Positions 25,506 to 34,601 of a stretch of DNA of 64,000 nucleotides are shown here, piece after piece; position 1 is the first letter of the stretch, and the number at the start of each line of letters is the position of its first letter. Position numbers and translations under genes: made by a program. Source of the DNA: Candidatus Riflebacteria bacterium HGW-Riflebacteria-2. Lineage in GTDB: Bacteria > Muiribacteriota > Ozemobacteria > Ozemobacterales > Ozemobacteraceae. The notes beneath the pieces are model-generated. The model had not been told where the DNA came from. It did not search any database and was given only the letters and a program-made list of their open reading frames with translations. The stretch spans positions 32,596-96,595 of the forward strand of contig PGYA01000015.1 of NCBI GenBank assembly GCA_002839435.1, written 5' to 3'.

Positions 25506-27662
25506 TTGCGAATCACTGTTGCATACAATCTTAGACCAGACACATCCGAAGAAACCGCTGAACTCCTCAGCAAAGAAGACATTGATAGAATAACTTCTGT
25601 CATCAGTTCTTTGAAGCACACTGTAACGCCAGTAGAAGTCTCCGGAAAGCCTAATGCTGTTATCGAGAGACTTCTGGCCAGCGAACCAGACCTGATTTTC
25701 AACCTGGCAGAAGGCACGATTGGCAGCTCAAGAGAGGCTTTTTATCCGCGAATATACGAGCAGCTGAATATCCCGTTCACCGGCGGAAACGCGTCGCTGT
25801 TGCACATGAACCTTGACAAACATCTCGCCAAAACTGTTCTGGCGTCAAGAGGAATCAGGGTTCCCAGAGGCATCCACATTTCGCAGGAACATTATGAACT
25901 GCCTGCTGACCTGCGTTTTCCCTGGATGATAAAGCCAAACTCAGAAGGTTCAAGTAAGGGTATCTCGCAAAATTCTGTAGTTGAGAACATAGGCCAGGCC
26001 AAGAAAGTAATAGCCGATCTACTGAAAAGATACCCGCAGGGGCTGGTGGTAGAAGAATTTATTCCGGGCAAAGAACTTAGCGTGCCTTTTCTCGAAAGCT
26101 TCCCAGGTAAGCTTCTTGAGATAGTTGAGCACACTTTTGACTTAAAAAAGCTCGGTGTAAAATATAACATTTACGATTACGACATGAAACAGGGCGGTGA
26201 TTCCGCCAGGGCTGTCAATATTGTCTGCCCGGCCGATCTTTCACCGGAGCAGGCTGCGACAGTCTATCAGATGGCCCGGCAGGTTTTTGAAGTAATGCCA
26301 TGTCCTGACATGGGCAGAGTCGACATCAGGCTGCATGAAAATGGCGACCCATATTTTATTGAACTGAATCCCCTGCCAAGCCTGCACCCTGCCGCTTCAC
26401 TCATGGCTGCAGCAAGAACCAGAAATCTTGACCCCAAAGATCTTTATAAACTTATCATCAGATCTGCTGCCCGGCGGTATAACCTGCAGATCAGGCCAAC
26501 AAAAAGAGGCTCAGCCAAATTTGCGATTTCACAATCACCTAGGCCCACTGCTCGAGAGGTCGGCATTCGCATCGGCAGATTCAGACCCGGAGTCCACAAC
26601 GCTATCACTGATGTAAAAGGTGTCAAAGTCGGTCATTCAAATATCATCGCGCTCAATCTGCAAATACCTGGCACGGCTGAAAAAGGAGTGGCCTGCACCG
26701 GAGTAACAGCCGTCCTGCCGGGCGGCCAAACTTTTAACAAGAGGGTTATGGCGGGCGGTTTCATATTAAATGGGGTCGGCGAAATGTCAGGGCTGACGCA
26801 GGTGCTTGAATTGGGCTGGCTGGAAACTCCTATTCTGCTTACGAACTCACACAGCGTCGGAACTGTTCATTCGGGTGTAATTCAACATATGAGCAAAATC
26901 GTGCCCGGACTTGGACTGCACACTGATGTCATTCTGCCACTGGTCGGCGAAGCTGACGATTCATTTTTAAATGACGTCAGAGTCGGCATAAATGGCGCCA
27001 AAAGTGCTGTTGCGGCAATCGAGGCGGCCAGAAGCGGCCCGGTAGAACAGGGATCTGTCGGTGGTGGCACCGGTATGATGTCTTATGATTTTGCCGGCGG
27101 TATCGGAACTTCTTCCAGAGTTCTCGAAATCGAAGAAGGAATTTTTACCGTAGGTGTTCTTGTCATGTCCAATCTGGGTCGCATTGACAATCTTACCATT
27201 GCCGGCAAAGTTGTTGGAAAAGATCTGGAGCCACAATTCAGACACTTCGAGAAGCGAACAAAGTCTGATGGCTCGATTATTGTAGTAATTGCGACTGATG
27301 TTCCGCTGTTGAGCAGCCAGCTCAATCGAATTGCTAAAAGAGCTGCGCTCGGGCTCGGCAGAACAGGTTCTATCGCGGCTTCAACCAGTGGTGAAATTGT
27401 CGTTGCTTTCAGCACTGCAAACAGAACTTCACGACCATCACTGCAGAAAGGCAAGTTTCTCAACTTAAAGTGCATATCTGATGCCCACATAAACCCAGTT
27501 TATGAGGCTACAATTGAAGCAACAGAAGAGGCTGTTCTCAATGCAATATTCTGCTCGAATGGCATGACCGGTCGCTCAGATCGCTTTTGCCCGGCTCTAC
27601 CGGTAGATCTTGTATTGGAAAGCCTGAAGAAAGGAGTCGAAATAAATGAAAGTCATCAGTAA
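25506..27662 (+). CDS. Fusion of a D-Ala-D-Ala-ligase-like ATP-grasp enzyme and a DmpA-type (S58) aminopeptidase
   Basis: 718 aa, TTG start with AGGAG 6 nt upstream. Residues 1-330 are an ATP-grasp ligase of the Ddl type: NLAEG, PFTGGNASLLHMNLDKHLAK, PWMIKPNSEGSSKGI, VVEEFIPGKELSV and MGRVDIRLHENGDPYFIELNPLPSLHP with the metal-binding Glu/Asn. Residues about 350-710 are a complete P1/S58 peptidase: NAITDVKGVKVGH, TGVTAVLPGG, LTNSHSVGTVHSGV, GSVGGGTGMMSYDFAGGIG, and TVGVLVMSNLG, where the nucleophilic Ser created by self-cleavage is expected. DmpA/BapA enzymes release N-terminal D-, L- or beta-amino acids. One polypeptide thus carries a peptide-bond maker and breaker; autoproteolysis could separate them. 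It overlaps the next gene by 17 nt. Confidence 0.85.
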   Translation: MRITVAYNLRPDTSEETAELLSKEDIDRITSVISSLKHTVTPVEVSGKPNAVIERLLASEPDLIFNLAEGTIGSSREAFYPRIYEQLNIPFTGGNASLLHMNLDKHLAKTVLASRGIRVPRGIHISQEHYELPADLRFPWMIKPNSEGSSKGISQNSVVENIGQAKKVIADLLKRYPQGLVVEEFIPGKELSVPFLESFPGKLLEIVEHTFDLKKLGVKYNIYDYDMKQGGDSARAVNIVCPADLSPEQAATVYQMARQVFEVMPCPDMGRVDIRLHENGDPYFIELNPLPSLHPAASLMAAARTRNLDPKDLYKLIIRSAARRYNLQIRPTKRGSAKFAISQSPRPTAREVGIRIGRFRPGVHNAITDVKGVKVGHSNIIALNLQIPGTAEKGVACTGVTAVLPGGQTFNKRVMAGGFILNGVGEMSGLTQVLELGWLETPILLTNSHSVGTVHSGVIQHMSKIVPGLGLHTDVILPLVGEADDSFLNDVRVGINGAKSAVAAIEAARSGPVEQGSVGGGTGMMSYDFAGGIGTSSRVLEIEEGIFTVGVLVMSNLGRIDNLTIAGKVVGKDLEPQFRHFEKRTKSDGSIIVVIATDVPLLSSQLNRIAKRAALGLGRTGSIAASTSGEIVVAFSTANRTSRPSLQKGKFLNLKCISDAHINPVYEATIEATEEAVLNAIFCSNGMTGRSDRFCPALPVDLVLESLKKGVEINESHQ

Positions 27663-28656
27663 ACATATTCAGGACGAACATAACCCGCACTGGAAGTTCC
27701 AGCTCGGCGTAGAGACTTATCAGACAAAGGACATTCAGGATCGGGTTGAAAAAATAAGACAGAAACTCAGCACAGACGCAAATTTTGAATTTGTATTATC
27801 GAAGGATTTCTCTGAAAGATTCATTGCCAAGCTTCATCCATATCATGATTATATAAAAAAAACATCTGAAAGCATTAAAGATCCGAAAGAAGAGTATTAC
27901 CCTGACCTGTTTCCAGGTGACCGTGCCGGACTCGCCAGAAAATCAGATAACCCACTCTGGGGTGGCATCTGGTGCACTGACGCCGTGACCCCGATAATGC
28001 AGAAAACCTACAGGGTAGCAAAGGCATCGGCAGAATGCGCTCTGACCGGTGCAGAAATGATCGCCAAAAAAGCCGAGAAAGTTGTTTATGCCCTTTGTCG
28101 CCCATCAGGCCATCACGCCGGCCCGCGTGTTTTTGGCGGATACTGCTATTTTAACAATGCAGCCGTAGCTGCCGAGTATCTCTCGAATCATGGTTCAGTT
28201 GCGGTCATCGATATTGATTATCATCACGGCAACGGAACCCAGGAATTTTTTGAAGAACGAAAATTTGTATTCACCGCTTCAATTCACGTTGACACTGCAG
28301 ATGAATACCCGTATTTCTGGGGCTATGCCGAAGAAACCGGCAAGGGTCAGGCAAAGGGTCGCAACCTCAATATTCCCCTGAAAAAGGGAACAGAAATTGA
28401 TCAATATGCGCAGGCAGTTGACAGAGTTGTTGACGCTTTCAAGGCTTTCAAGCCTGATTTTTTAATTGTTTCGGCCGGATTTGACACCCACGAAAACGAT
28501 CCAATCGGCGGTTTCAAAATCAGAACAGAAGATTACAAGCTGGTTGGCAGTAAGCTGGCAGCTCTGAAAATTCCGACGCTGATCTGCCAGGAAGGCGGCT
28601 ATAACATAGATGTTCTTGGCGAAAGCGTTTACAATTTCCTCAGTTCATTCCTGTAA
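27646..28656 (+). CDS. Histone-deacetylase-fold amidohydrolase (acetylpolyamine amidohydrolase-like)
   Basis: 336 aa; AAAGGAG upstream, start inside the preceding gene (17-nt overlap), so translation is coupled. The zinc-dependent deacetylase motifs are all present: RPSGHHAGPRVFGGYCYFNN (tandem catalytic His), VIDIDYHHGNGTQEFF (zinc Asp and His), GFDTHENDPIGG (second zinc Asp) and QEGGYN (transition-state Tyr). The N-terminal loop with DLFPGDRAG and the overall length fit bacterial acetylpolyamine amidohydrolases rather than AcuC. It would remove acyl groups from amines. With the ligase/peptidase fusion it suggests metabolism of an amide-linked amino compound (inference). Confidence 0.87.
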   Translation: MKVISKHIQDEHNPHWKFQLGVETYQTKDIQDRVEKIRQKLSTDANFEFVLSKDFSERFIAKLHPYHDYIKKTSESIKDPKEEYYPDLFPGDRAGLARKSDNPLWGGIWCTDAVTPIMQKTYRVAKASAECALTGAEMIAKKAEKVVYALCRPSGHHAGPRVFGGYCYFNNAAVAAEYLSNHGSVAVIDIDYHHGNGTQEFFEERKFVFTASIHVDTADEYPYFWGYAEETGKGQAKGRNLNIPLKKGTEIDQYAQAVDRVVDAFKAFKPDFLIVSAGFDTHENDPIGGFKIRTEDYKLVGSKLAALKIPTLICQEGGYNIDVLGESVYNFLSSFL

Positions 28657-28691
28657 AATCTGCTGACAGCTGGCTCCAGCAGAGCAGATTT
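28656..28691 (+). terminator. Weak terminator-like inverted repeat
   Basis: AAATCTGCT pairs with AGCAGATTT around an 18-nt loop, directly after the deacetylase stop codon. It is AT-rich and has only three T at the end. TAGAAT at 28696-28701 just beyond it may be the -10 of the next gene. Confidence 0.35.
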
Positions 28692-28719
28692 CGTATAGAA
28701 TACTGAGAAAGCATGAAAT

Positions 28720-30315
28720 ATGACAAAAATCGCGTTTGTTCTCAGACTGTTTGTCCTTGGCCTGATTCTGCTATTACAGGCAGCATCAGTGAGGGCAGAC
28801 AACATTCTTATAGATGCCGCACTCCTGGAAAGTCATGCTGATTCGTGCAAACTCATAATTCAAGAAGATTCCGGCAAAAGCATCAGGCATAACGAAGAAT
28901 GGGAAATTGAATTTCCGCAGCAGTTCAGGAACAGAAGGCTGAATTATGTAAGGATGCATTTCTGCAAAGACCCGAAGTTTCTTGAGTTGAATGATAGAAA
29001 ATTTGATGAGAACGGCGCCTATCTTTCGTTAAGTTACCGCAATGCTGATAAAAAAACCTGGCATGTCTGGTCTGACCAGTTTGGCAGCGAAAAGTTTGCG
29101 ACAGTCGGTTCAAAACAAAATCTTAACCGCAATGTTTTCTACGGAATTCAAAGCATGGCTGGCGGTTTTCCAATCGACCGAGTTCGCATAAAAAATAAAG
29201 GCCGCGGCAAAACGGAGCTGGCAGTGGCTCAAGTCCACTACCTAGAGTTCTTCTTTGTCGAAGAACCGCGGCAAGATGAGACTTACTCAAGAGTCTTTTC
29301 TGCAAATCCAATGGGTGATTATAAAGTGCGATTCGATATCGATAATGTGGCCGGACTGCCCATGTATCAGAACGAATCCTGGTGTTTCAACCTGCCGGAA
29401 AGCATGGCGGGCCGACAGATCAATTACATTGTGATCAAATTTCGACAATCATCAGAAAAAATCGCCTCTGATACATATTTTGATGAAAACCCTGCCAGTA
29501 TTCTCGTTCAGGCTCGTGATCGCAACACCGGGCATATCTGGCCATGGTATGATCGCTATGGCCGCGAAAAATATGTCGAACCAAGAACGGCAGACGATCC
29601 CGAAACAGAGTGTCTGCACGATTGTCTGAGCTGCATGAAAAATGTGCAGCCAGATAGAATAATTTTGAAGCACATCGGATCAGGTGACAGGGAAAAGTCG
29701 ATTGCGCTTTTATATAGCGTTGAAGTGATTGTTTTTCCTGACATTGCCAGAACCAGCATCAGCGAACTTATTTTTACAGCTGATACTTCATTTTCTGATC
29801 CAGCAGCGGGTCTGGATTTTCCTGCATATGGCGGCGGCCCGAGATTTGGCGGAAAATACCCAGGCGCTTTGATGATTGGTGTTCGTCGTCATTTTAGAAG
29901 GATTTATCAGAATGCGATTCATTTGATGCACAGATTTGCAACTTCAGAGCCGTTGCCTCAAGACGGCTATATAGACGCATTGGGGCGACTAAATTTGAAT
30001 CTGCCGGCTGGGAAAAAGCTGAGACAGGTCGAAATAGCCGCTGGAGATGTTGATAACACTATATTGAGTCATAATAAAGACAAGCATTTCGGCAGACTGG
30101 GGTGGTCAGAACTCTATGCCTATATAAGAAGCGGCAGCGATATGAAGCTTCGTTTGATTGCCGACAAGGCCAATGTCGGCCCGGAAGGAGTCATAGTCTT
30201 TTTACCTGACAGTGGCGACATTGACATTTTCCCGGGAGATCAGCTGGTGATCGAATCTCGACTCGATGTTGCCTACCTGATGGGAATCAGACTTATGTTC
30301 TTATTGGGAGTTTAG
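28720..30315 (+). CDS. Secreted protein with two related beta-rich domains, unknown
   Basis: 531 aa. Signal peptide (VLRLFVLGLILLLQAASVRA) then two related halves: residues about 25-185 and 190-340 share the pattern 'EEWEIEFPQQFRNRRLNYVRMHF' / 'ESWCFNLPESMAGRQINYIVIKF', a Phe-Asp-Glu-Asn/Gly turn, 'W...D.+G.EK', and a closing strand with Val-Glu-Phe/Val. A third, different domain follows (about 345-531). Four Cys lie close together near residue 300 (CLHDCLSC), a possible metal or disulfide site. No family recognised. Followed by the T-armless tRNA-Ala copy without a terminator between. Confidence 0.7.
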   Translation: MTKIAFVLRLFVLGLILLLQAASVRADNILIDAALLESHADSCKLIIQEDSGKSIRHNEEWEIEFPQQFRNRRLNYVRMHFCKDPKFLELNDRKFDENGAYLSLSYRNADKKTWHVWSDQFGSEKFATVGSKQNLNRNVFYGIQSMAGGFPIDRVRIKNKGRGKTELAVAQVHYLEFFFVEEPRQDETYSRVFSANPMGDYKVRFDIDNVAGLPMYQNESWCFNLPESMAGRQINYIVIKFRQSSEKIASDTYFDENPASILVQARDRNTGHIWPWYDRYGREKYVEPRTADDPETECLHDCLSCMKNVQPDRIILKHIGSGDREKSIALLYSVEVIVFPDIARTSISELIFTADTSFSDPAAGLDFPAYGGGPRFGGKYPGALMIGVRRHFRRIYQNAIHLMHRFATSEPLPQDGYIDALGRLNLNLPAGKKLRQVEIAAGDVDNTILSHNKDKHFGRLGWSELYAYIRSGSDMKLRLIADKANVGPEGVIVFLPDSGDIDIFPGDQLVIESRLDVAYLMGIRLMFLLGV

Positions 30316-30354
30316 ATCGCAAATCCAGAATCCCGTCGCGGCGTTTTTGCACAA

Positions 30355-30413
30355 GGGGCTGTAGCTCAGCTGGGAGAGCGCGACATTCGCATTGTCGAGG
30401 CCGTTCAGCTCCA
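30355..30413 (+). tRNA. tRNA-Ala(CGC)-like gene lacking the T arm
   Basis: 59 nt. From the gggg of the acceptor to the end it is identical to the tRNA-Ala at 21948 except that 14 nt, the whole T stem-loop, are absent; the gap lies between two CCG triplets. Acceptor with G3-U70, D arm, anticodon arm (CGC) and discriminator A are unchanged, as are the four bases before it (AAGG start of similarity). No promoter of its own is visible; it would be read through from the gene upstream. It is either a deletion pseudogene or a short, armless tRNA. Confidence 0.65.
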
Positions 30414-30509
30414 TTCTTTAACAAATGTTCAGCAAAGAAGAAATTTTGAAGTCACAATTTGTGACATCAAAAACGAAAAGCCAGGCCAACAAAAAATGGT
30501 AAAGAATGG

Positions 30510-32567
30510 CTATTTTAGTTCAATTTCTTTGCCGGCGATTTTTATGGACTCGGACCCGACAAATTCTGACATGTTCAGCGCCAGCAGGCCACGAGCTTTG
30601 ACAGTGGCCAGATCATAATAGTAGAGCCGGCCAACCGGGCTGTCTTCGGAATCTTCCGGCAGGCTTTCGATGATTTCAGAGGTTTTGCAGCACAATAGCA
30701 GAAGATCGTCGAGCGAGTGTACGTGCCGGCGGGCAATTTCGAATACCTGCGGAATCATGGCCTGCATGGCAATATGGCGGTCACTGTAGCCAAATTTATG
30801 GGCATGCATCGCGTCAAGCGCGCTCATCAGCCGCTTGAGATCGTCTTCGGAACGGAGCAAGGATAATGCAAAGCTGCAAAGTTCCTGATATTGGCCGAGG
30901 CGTTGCAGCAAAATCGCAGAGTCTATAATCAAGCCTGCCCTTGCCTTTTGTTCGGCTTCTTTCGCAAGGTCTCTGTTCGGATCTTTCTTAAGATTTGCGC
31001 CCATGCTCATACCAATTGCCCTGTCGTCAGATGTAAACCAGCTGGTGCGAGTGCCGCCTAAATCATTTTCATAAAGCCGATAACTGGGAGGATTAGCCGA
31101 CGGATCCCACGAAAGTTCCCAGTAGCCCTCGCGGTCACCCTTTTCAAGCATATACCCGGCCTTAATTTGCGCGATGAGCGCAGCTTCTGCACGCTTCGCT
31201 TTTTCCCCGGCAGGAGAATTGGCATAGTCTTCCCTGGCATTTGGATTGATAGCGCTGGCCGAGTCTAAAAACCCGTTTGCAATAGCAATATCATAAGCTG
31301 TCTGCCCGGAAGTGGTTTGCAGATCAGCATCAGCTCCATGCGTTATCAGAGCGCTTACTACCAGAAAACGATCCGAGCTTGCAGAAAGCAACAATGGCGT
31401 CATGCCGGCAAGATTGCGCAGATTCGGATTCGCTCCATTCTCGAGCAGGCATTCTGCATTGCATGAAGTATCGTAATCCCATTTGAGAGAAGCGACATGC
31501 AACGGCGTGTTGCCTTGAGAATTTAGCGAATTTACTTCTGCCCCGTGTTCGATAAGCGCTTTTACAGTATCGTAACTACCGCAGCGACCGGCAGCAATGT
31601 GTAGCGGAGTGTCACCCTCACTGTTCCGTGCGTTTACATCAGCGCCATAGTCGAACAGTATGTTCAAAATCGCCTTGTCGATACTGGCTTTTGCATATAT
31701 ATGCAGAGGCGTATTACCTTCATTATCGCGAAGGTTAACATCGGCTCCGCCCTCGATCATCATAATGATATCTTCGCCCCTGCCCCGGGTGGTTACGGCA
31801 TGATGAAGTCCTGTGTCTGCCGAGGCGGCTTTTATAGAAGGATCGGCACCATGTTCAAGCAGCAATTTGATACATTCCGCGTCTCCCCGACCATCCCGAC
31901 ATTCCATCAAGGCGGTGCGGCCATTTGAATCACGATCGTTAACCCGGGCACCATGCTCCAGCATTAACCTGAGAATATTGCAGCTCGCCACGCCGGCCAG
32001 GGTGATCCAGAAGGTGGAGCATTTTCCGTCATAGTCGCAGGAAGCGTTGATATCGAGTCCTGCGTCAAGGAAGGTTTTCAACAGATCTTCGGTGACCGCT
32101 GGAGCAAGAGTAAAAACGGTATTACCCATCTCGTCATGCTGACTATGGTCGAATCTGACCAACAGATATCTGAACGCCGGGTTACCATAATCATCGCAGG
32201 CCTTTACATCGGCACCGCGCCTGATAAGTTCGCCAATCCTTGCGAACAAAGGGTTATTTACCGAGGTATAGCAGGCATCAAAGAGACATTCGTTGAGCTC
32301 CTGCACCGACATTGCAGAATAATCAGACTCTTCGCCATAACTTTCAATATATCTTATCAACTCCTGCTGGGCTTTCTGCCATAGAGCCATCAGCACTTTT
32401 TTTGGAGTCCCTTTCGGCCGGTCGAATATGTTCTGAAATACCCCTCTGATATCCCTAATCGGGTGCTCAATACCATGGAATTTCAATATCCTCTCGCAGG
32501 CCGAGCGTCTCTGATCCTCATTGTTCACCAAGATCTGCTTGAAAGACTTATGTTCTTGTATTTTCAT
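30510..32567 (-). CDS. Ankyrin-repeat protein, cytoplasmic
   Basis: 685 aa, no signal peptide. A helical N-terminal region (1-95), then about ten ankyrin units (about 100-425) with typical motifs such as NTPLHIYAKAS, ILFDYGADVNARNSEGDTPLHIAAG and LIEHGAEVNSLNSQGNTPLHVAS. The C-terminal 250 residues are helical with a WELSWDPS segment and no recognised family. Ankyrin arrays bind protein partners; the partner is unknown. Its upstream region carries the motif TTTTCGTGTGC that also precedes the ECF sigma gene. Confidence 0.85.
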   Translation of the reverse strand: MKIQEHKSFKQILVNNEDQRRSACERILKFHGIEHPIRDIRGVFQNIFDRPKGTPKKVLMALWQKAQQELIRYIESYGEESDYSAMSVQELNECLFDACYTSVNNPLFARIGELIRRGADVKACDDYGNPAFRYLLVRFDHSQHDEMGNTVFTLAPAVTEDLLKTFLDAGLDINASCDYDGKCSTFWITLAGVASCNILRLMLEHGARVNDRDSNGRTALMECRDGRGDAECIKLLLEHGADPSIKAASADTGLHHAVTTRGRGEDIIMMIEGGADVNLRDNEGNTPLHIYAKASIDKAILNILFDYGADVNARNSEGDTPLHIAAGRCGSYDTVKALIEHGAEVNSLNSQGNTPLHVASLKWDYDTSCNAECLLENGANPNLRNLAGMTPLLLSASSDRFLVVSALITHGADADLQTTSGQTAYDIAIANGFLDSASAINPNAREDYANSPAGEKAKRAEAALIAQIKAGYMLEKGDREGYWELSWDPSANPPSYRLYENDLGGTRTSWFTSDDRAIGMSMGANLKKDPNRDLAKEAEQKARAGLIIDSAILLQRLGQYQELCSFALSLLRSEDDLKRLMSALDAMHAHKFGYSDRHIAMQAMIPQVFEIARRHVHSLDDLLLLCCKTSEIIESLPEDSEDSPVGRLYYYDLATVKARGLLALNMSEFVGSESIKIAGKEIELK

Positions 32568-32600
32568 CTGAACACTCCAGAAGCAGGTGTATTTTATTAT

Positions 32601-32636
32601 AAAAAATTATATCATAAGGCACACGAAAAACTGTCG
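32601..32636 (-). promoter_or_regulatory. Promoter region with a motif shared with the ECF sigma gene
   Basis: On the minus strand TTTTTCGTGTGCCTTATGATATAAT. The segment TTTTCGTGTGC plus TATG two bases later also lies upstream of the sigma factor gene (45661-45678). The TATAAT could serve as an ordinary -10. Confidence 0.4.
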
Positions 32637-32690
32637 GACACTTTCTTTAAACTCTTATGAGATGGCTGTTTTGAAAGGGGAGCGTTTACC

Positions 32691-33413
32691 ATGGCTGACG
32701 AATCGCTTGTGGTATGGCGACATGACGGCAAGGTGATTTTGCACCAGACGCTGATTGAAGATGGCCTCGACATGTCAACTGAGGTCGAAATTTATCTGGA
32801 ACACGTCGCCTGGGTTCGCGAAGCTCTCACAGCGTTTGTCGACAACTGGCAGACGCAGGAGCAGCGGCATAAAAGTCTTGATGAAGAGATCGATATTTTC
32901 AGTGCCGGCAATGAGATGGATCCCCGAGTCGGCATTCAGAGTGAGCGGGCTGGAAAATCCTTTTCGATGATTGTCCGTATGCCGCTGGCCAGCAGGCTGA
33001 TTCAGCTTTTAAGCAGCAAGATACCGGAGGCAAAAGCTCGCCCGCCCCGGCCTGAGCAACTCGAAAATAATCAGACGCAGGTTTCCGAAACAGACAAACT
33101 ACAGCAGATTGAGATAAAAACGACCGAGTGTCGAGATCCTCTTGGTGACACGGCTGAAACCATAGAAATCAGCTGCGGAGAGGCCAAATACTGGGACTGG
33201 AGCCCGGAAAAGTTGTTGAACCAGCTTACCAGCTTACAACACAGGCTGACAGCTCAAAAATCGGAAGAGCGCAAGTCTGAGATACTTCTCGAAGATGATT
33301 CATATCTTCTGCCTGGCGAAAGCGCTTCAGAAAAGGAGCAGACCCTCACCCGCATGATCGTTCAACTCGAAAAGCGCTTTGGGAAAAACCGCAAAAAGCA
33401 TCGCGGCAGGTGA
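32691..33413 (+). CDS. Hypothetical cytoplasmic protein
   Basis: 240 aa with a good AAAGGGGAG site before the ATG. Acidic, no signal peptide or membrane segment. N-terminal half is mixed (VVWRHDGKVILHQTLIEDG, EIYLEHVAWVREALTAFVDNW), C-terminal half is Glu/Gln/Ser-rich and probably coiled-coil, ending in a basic KNRKKHRGR tail. Not recognised. Single-gene unit. Confidence 0.6.
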   Translation: MADESLVVWRHDGKVILHQTLIEDGLDMSTEVEIYLEHVAWVREALTAFVDNWQTQEQRHKSLDEEIDIFSAGNEMDPRVGIQSERAGKSFSMIVRMPLASRLIQLLSSKIPEAKARPPRPEQLENNQTQVSETDKLQQIEIKTTECRDPLGDTAETIEISCGEAKYWDWSPEKLLNQLTSLQHRLTAQKSEERKSEILLEDDSYLLPGESASEKEQTLTRMIVQLEKRFGKNRKKHRGR

Positions 33414-33530
33414 TTGCTCATGCCAGTAACCGTTGTTCGCATCTTGACTTTGTAATGAAGCTGGAATATTGACATCTTGTGCCCCGCACAAACCGGGCAA
33501 ATATTTATATCTATAAAGTGGGTGACAGTT

Positions 33531-34400
33531 ATGAGAACCGTCAGAATATTGTCAATTACATTTCTCGCGATGATGCTTGCTGCCACGCTGCTGGCCGATT
33601 CATCCACCAGGCTGAAAACAGATGCTGAAAAAAGCTTTTTCAACGAAGTAATTAAGGCCTGCCAGAGCGCTGTAGCCGGCATCAAAACCACCTGGGAAGA
33701 AGAAAGACGTTCTGGCGTCAGGAACAATGACCGCATTACCGAAGACAGCGAAAAATACCCGCTCGTTCACCATTTCCACATCAGCTGGGCTGACAACAAG
33801 CGCATTGAGGAAGCCAGTATGAAAGCAAACCAGGAGCTTGAAGCTTTTGCGCCTGAGATGCAGAAACAGGTAGCAAATACTGACACCAAAGCATTTGAAG
33901 AACTTGCCGCAAAGCTTGGCAAGGCTGCTGAAGCCGGTGATATGGCAGAGGTCGAACGCCTGCAGAAAGAAGCAGAAGTTATGGCAAAGCAGATTGAAGA
34001 AGGCTACAAGCCGATGAACCAGAAAATCGAAAGCATAATCGAAAAAAATCTGCCGCGTGATGTCAAAATGACCGTGCGCATCGCCATAAACAAGTTCTAC
34101 GAAAGCTTTAACCAGGAGCCACAGACTGGCAAACTTAGTGACGGAACCACATTTTATCGCGTTGAAGACGGCAGAAACAGAAACGGAACCTGGATTGAAG
34201 GCACATCATTTGTCTTTCTCGGCAACGCCTGGAAAGCCGGAAAAGACAACGACATCTCGATCATGCAGCATCCAGAGCAGCCTGAAAAACCGTCTGCAAG
34301 TGTGAGATCCATTATCGTATCAATTGAAGCCGCCGACAAAAGAGCCCTTGACGCGCTCAACAGCATGAATCTTGCCGCCCTCAAAGCGCTGATAAAATAG
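33531..34400 (+). CDS. Secreted helical protein, unknown
   Basis: 289 aa from the ATG at 33531, which begins a clear signal peptide (RILSITFLAMMLAATLLA); the frame extends upstream without sense. Mature part is helical, rich in Glu/Lys/Ala (residues about 90-190 look coiled-coil), then TFYRVEDGRNRNGTWIEG and a final helix. No family recognised. The tRNA-Ser promoter follows 55 nt after the stop. Confidence 0.65.
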   Translation: MRTVRILSITFLAMMLAATLLADSSTRLKTDAEKSFFNEVIKACQSAVAGIKTTWEEERRSGVRNNDRITEDSEKYPLVHHFHISWADNKRIEEASMKANQELEAFAPEMQKQVANTDTKAFEELAAKLGKAAEAGDMAEVERLQKEAEVMAKQIEEGYKPMNQKIESIIEKNLPRDVKMTVRIAINKFYESFNQEPQTGKLSDGTTFYRVEDGRNRNGTWIEGTSFVFLGNAWKAGKDNDISIMQHPEQPEKPSASVRSIIVSIEAADKRALDALNSMNLAALKALIK

Positions 34401-34454
34401 TTCCGCCGAGCCTCTCTGAGCAACTGCTGCGCGCAAAAATTTTGTGCGAAAAGC

Positions 34455-34483
34455 TTGCAAAGAGTCTGATTATGGGGTAAATA
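34455..34483 (+). promoter_or_regulatory. Promoter of tRNA-Ser
   Basis: TTGCAA, 17 nt, TAAATA, ending 10 nt before the tRNA. Confidence 0.6.
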
Positions 34484-34493
34484 TGAACAGACT

Positions 34494-34579
34494 GGAGAGG
34501 TGCCGGAGCGGTCGAACGGGGCGGTCTCGAAAACCGTTGAGGGCTTTGCCTTCCGCGAGTTCAAATCTCGCCCTCTCCG
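34494..34579 (+). tRNA. tRNA-Ser (anticodon CGA), canonical
   Basis: 86 nt. Acceptor GGAGAGG/CCTCTCC; anticodon stem GCGGT/ACCGT with loop CTCGAAA (CGA, codon UCG); class II variable arm; T stem GCGAG/CTCGC fully paired with loop TTCAAAT. Discriminator G as in serine tRNAs; no encoded CCA. Compare the copy at 25245. Confidence 0.93.
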
Positions 34580-34601
34580 ATGTTTGTTTTCTGAAGCCTT
34601 G

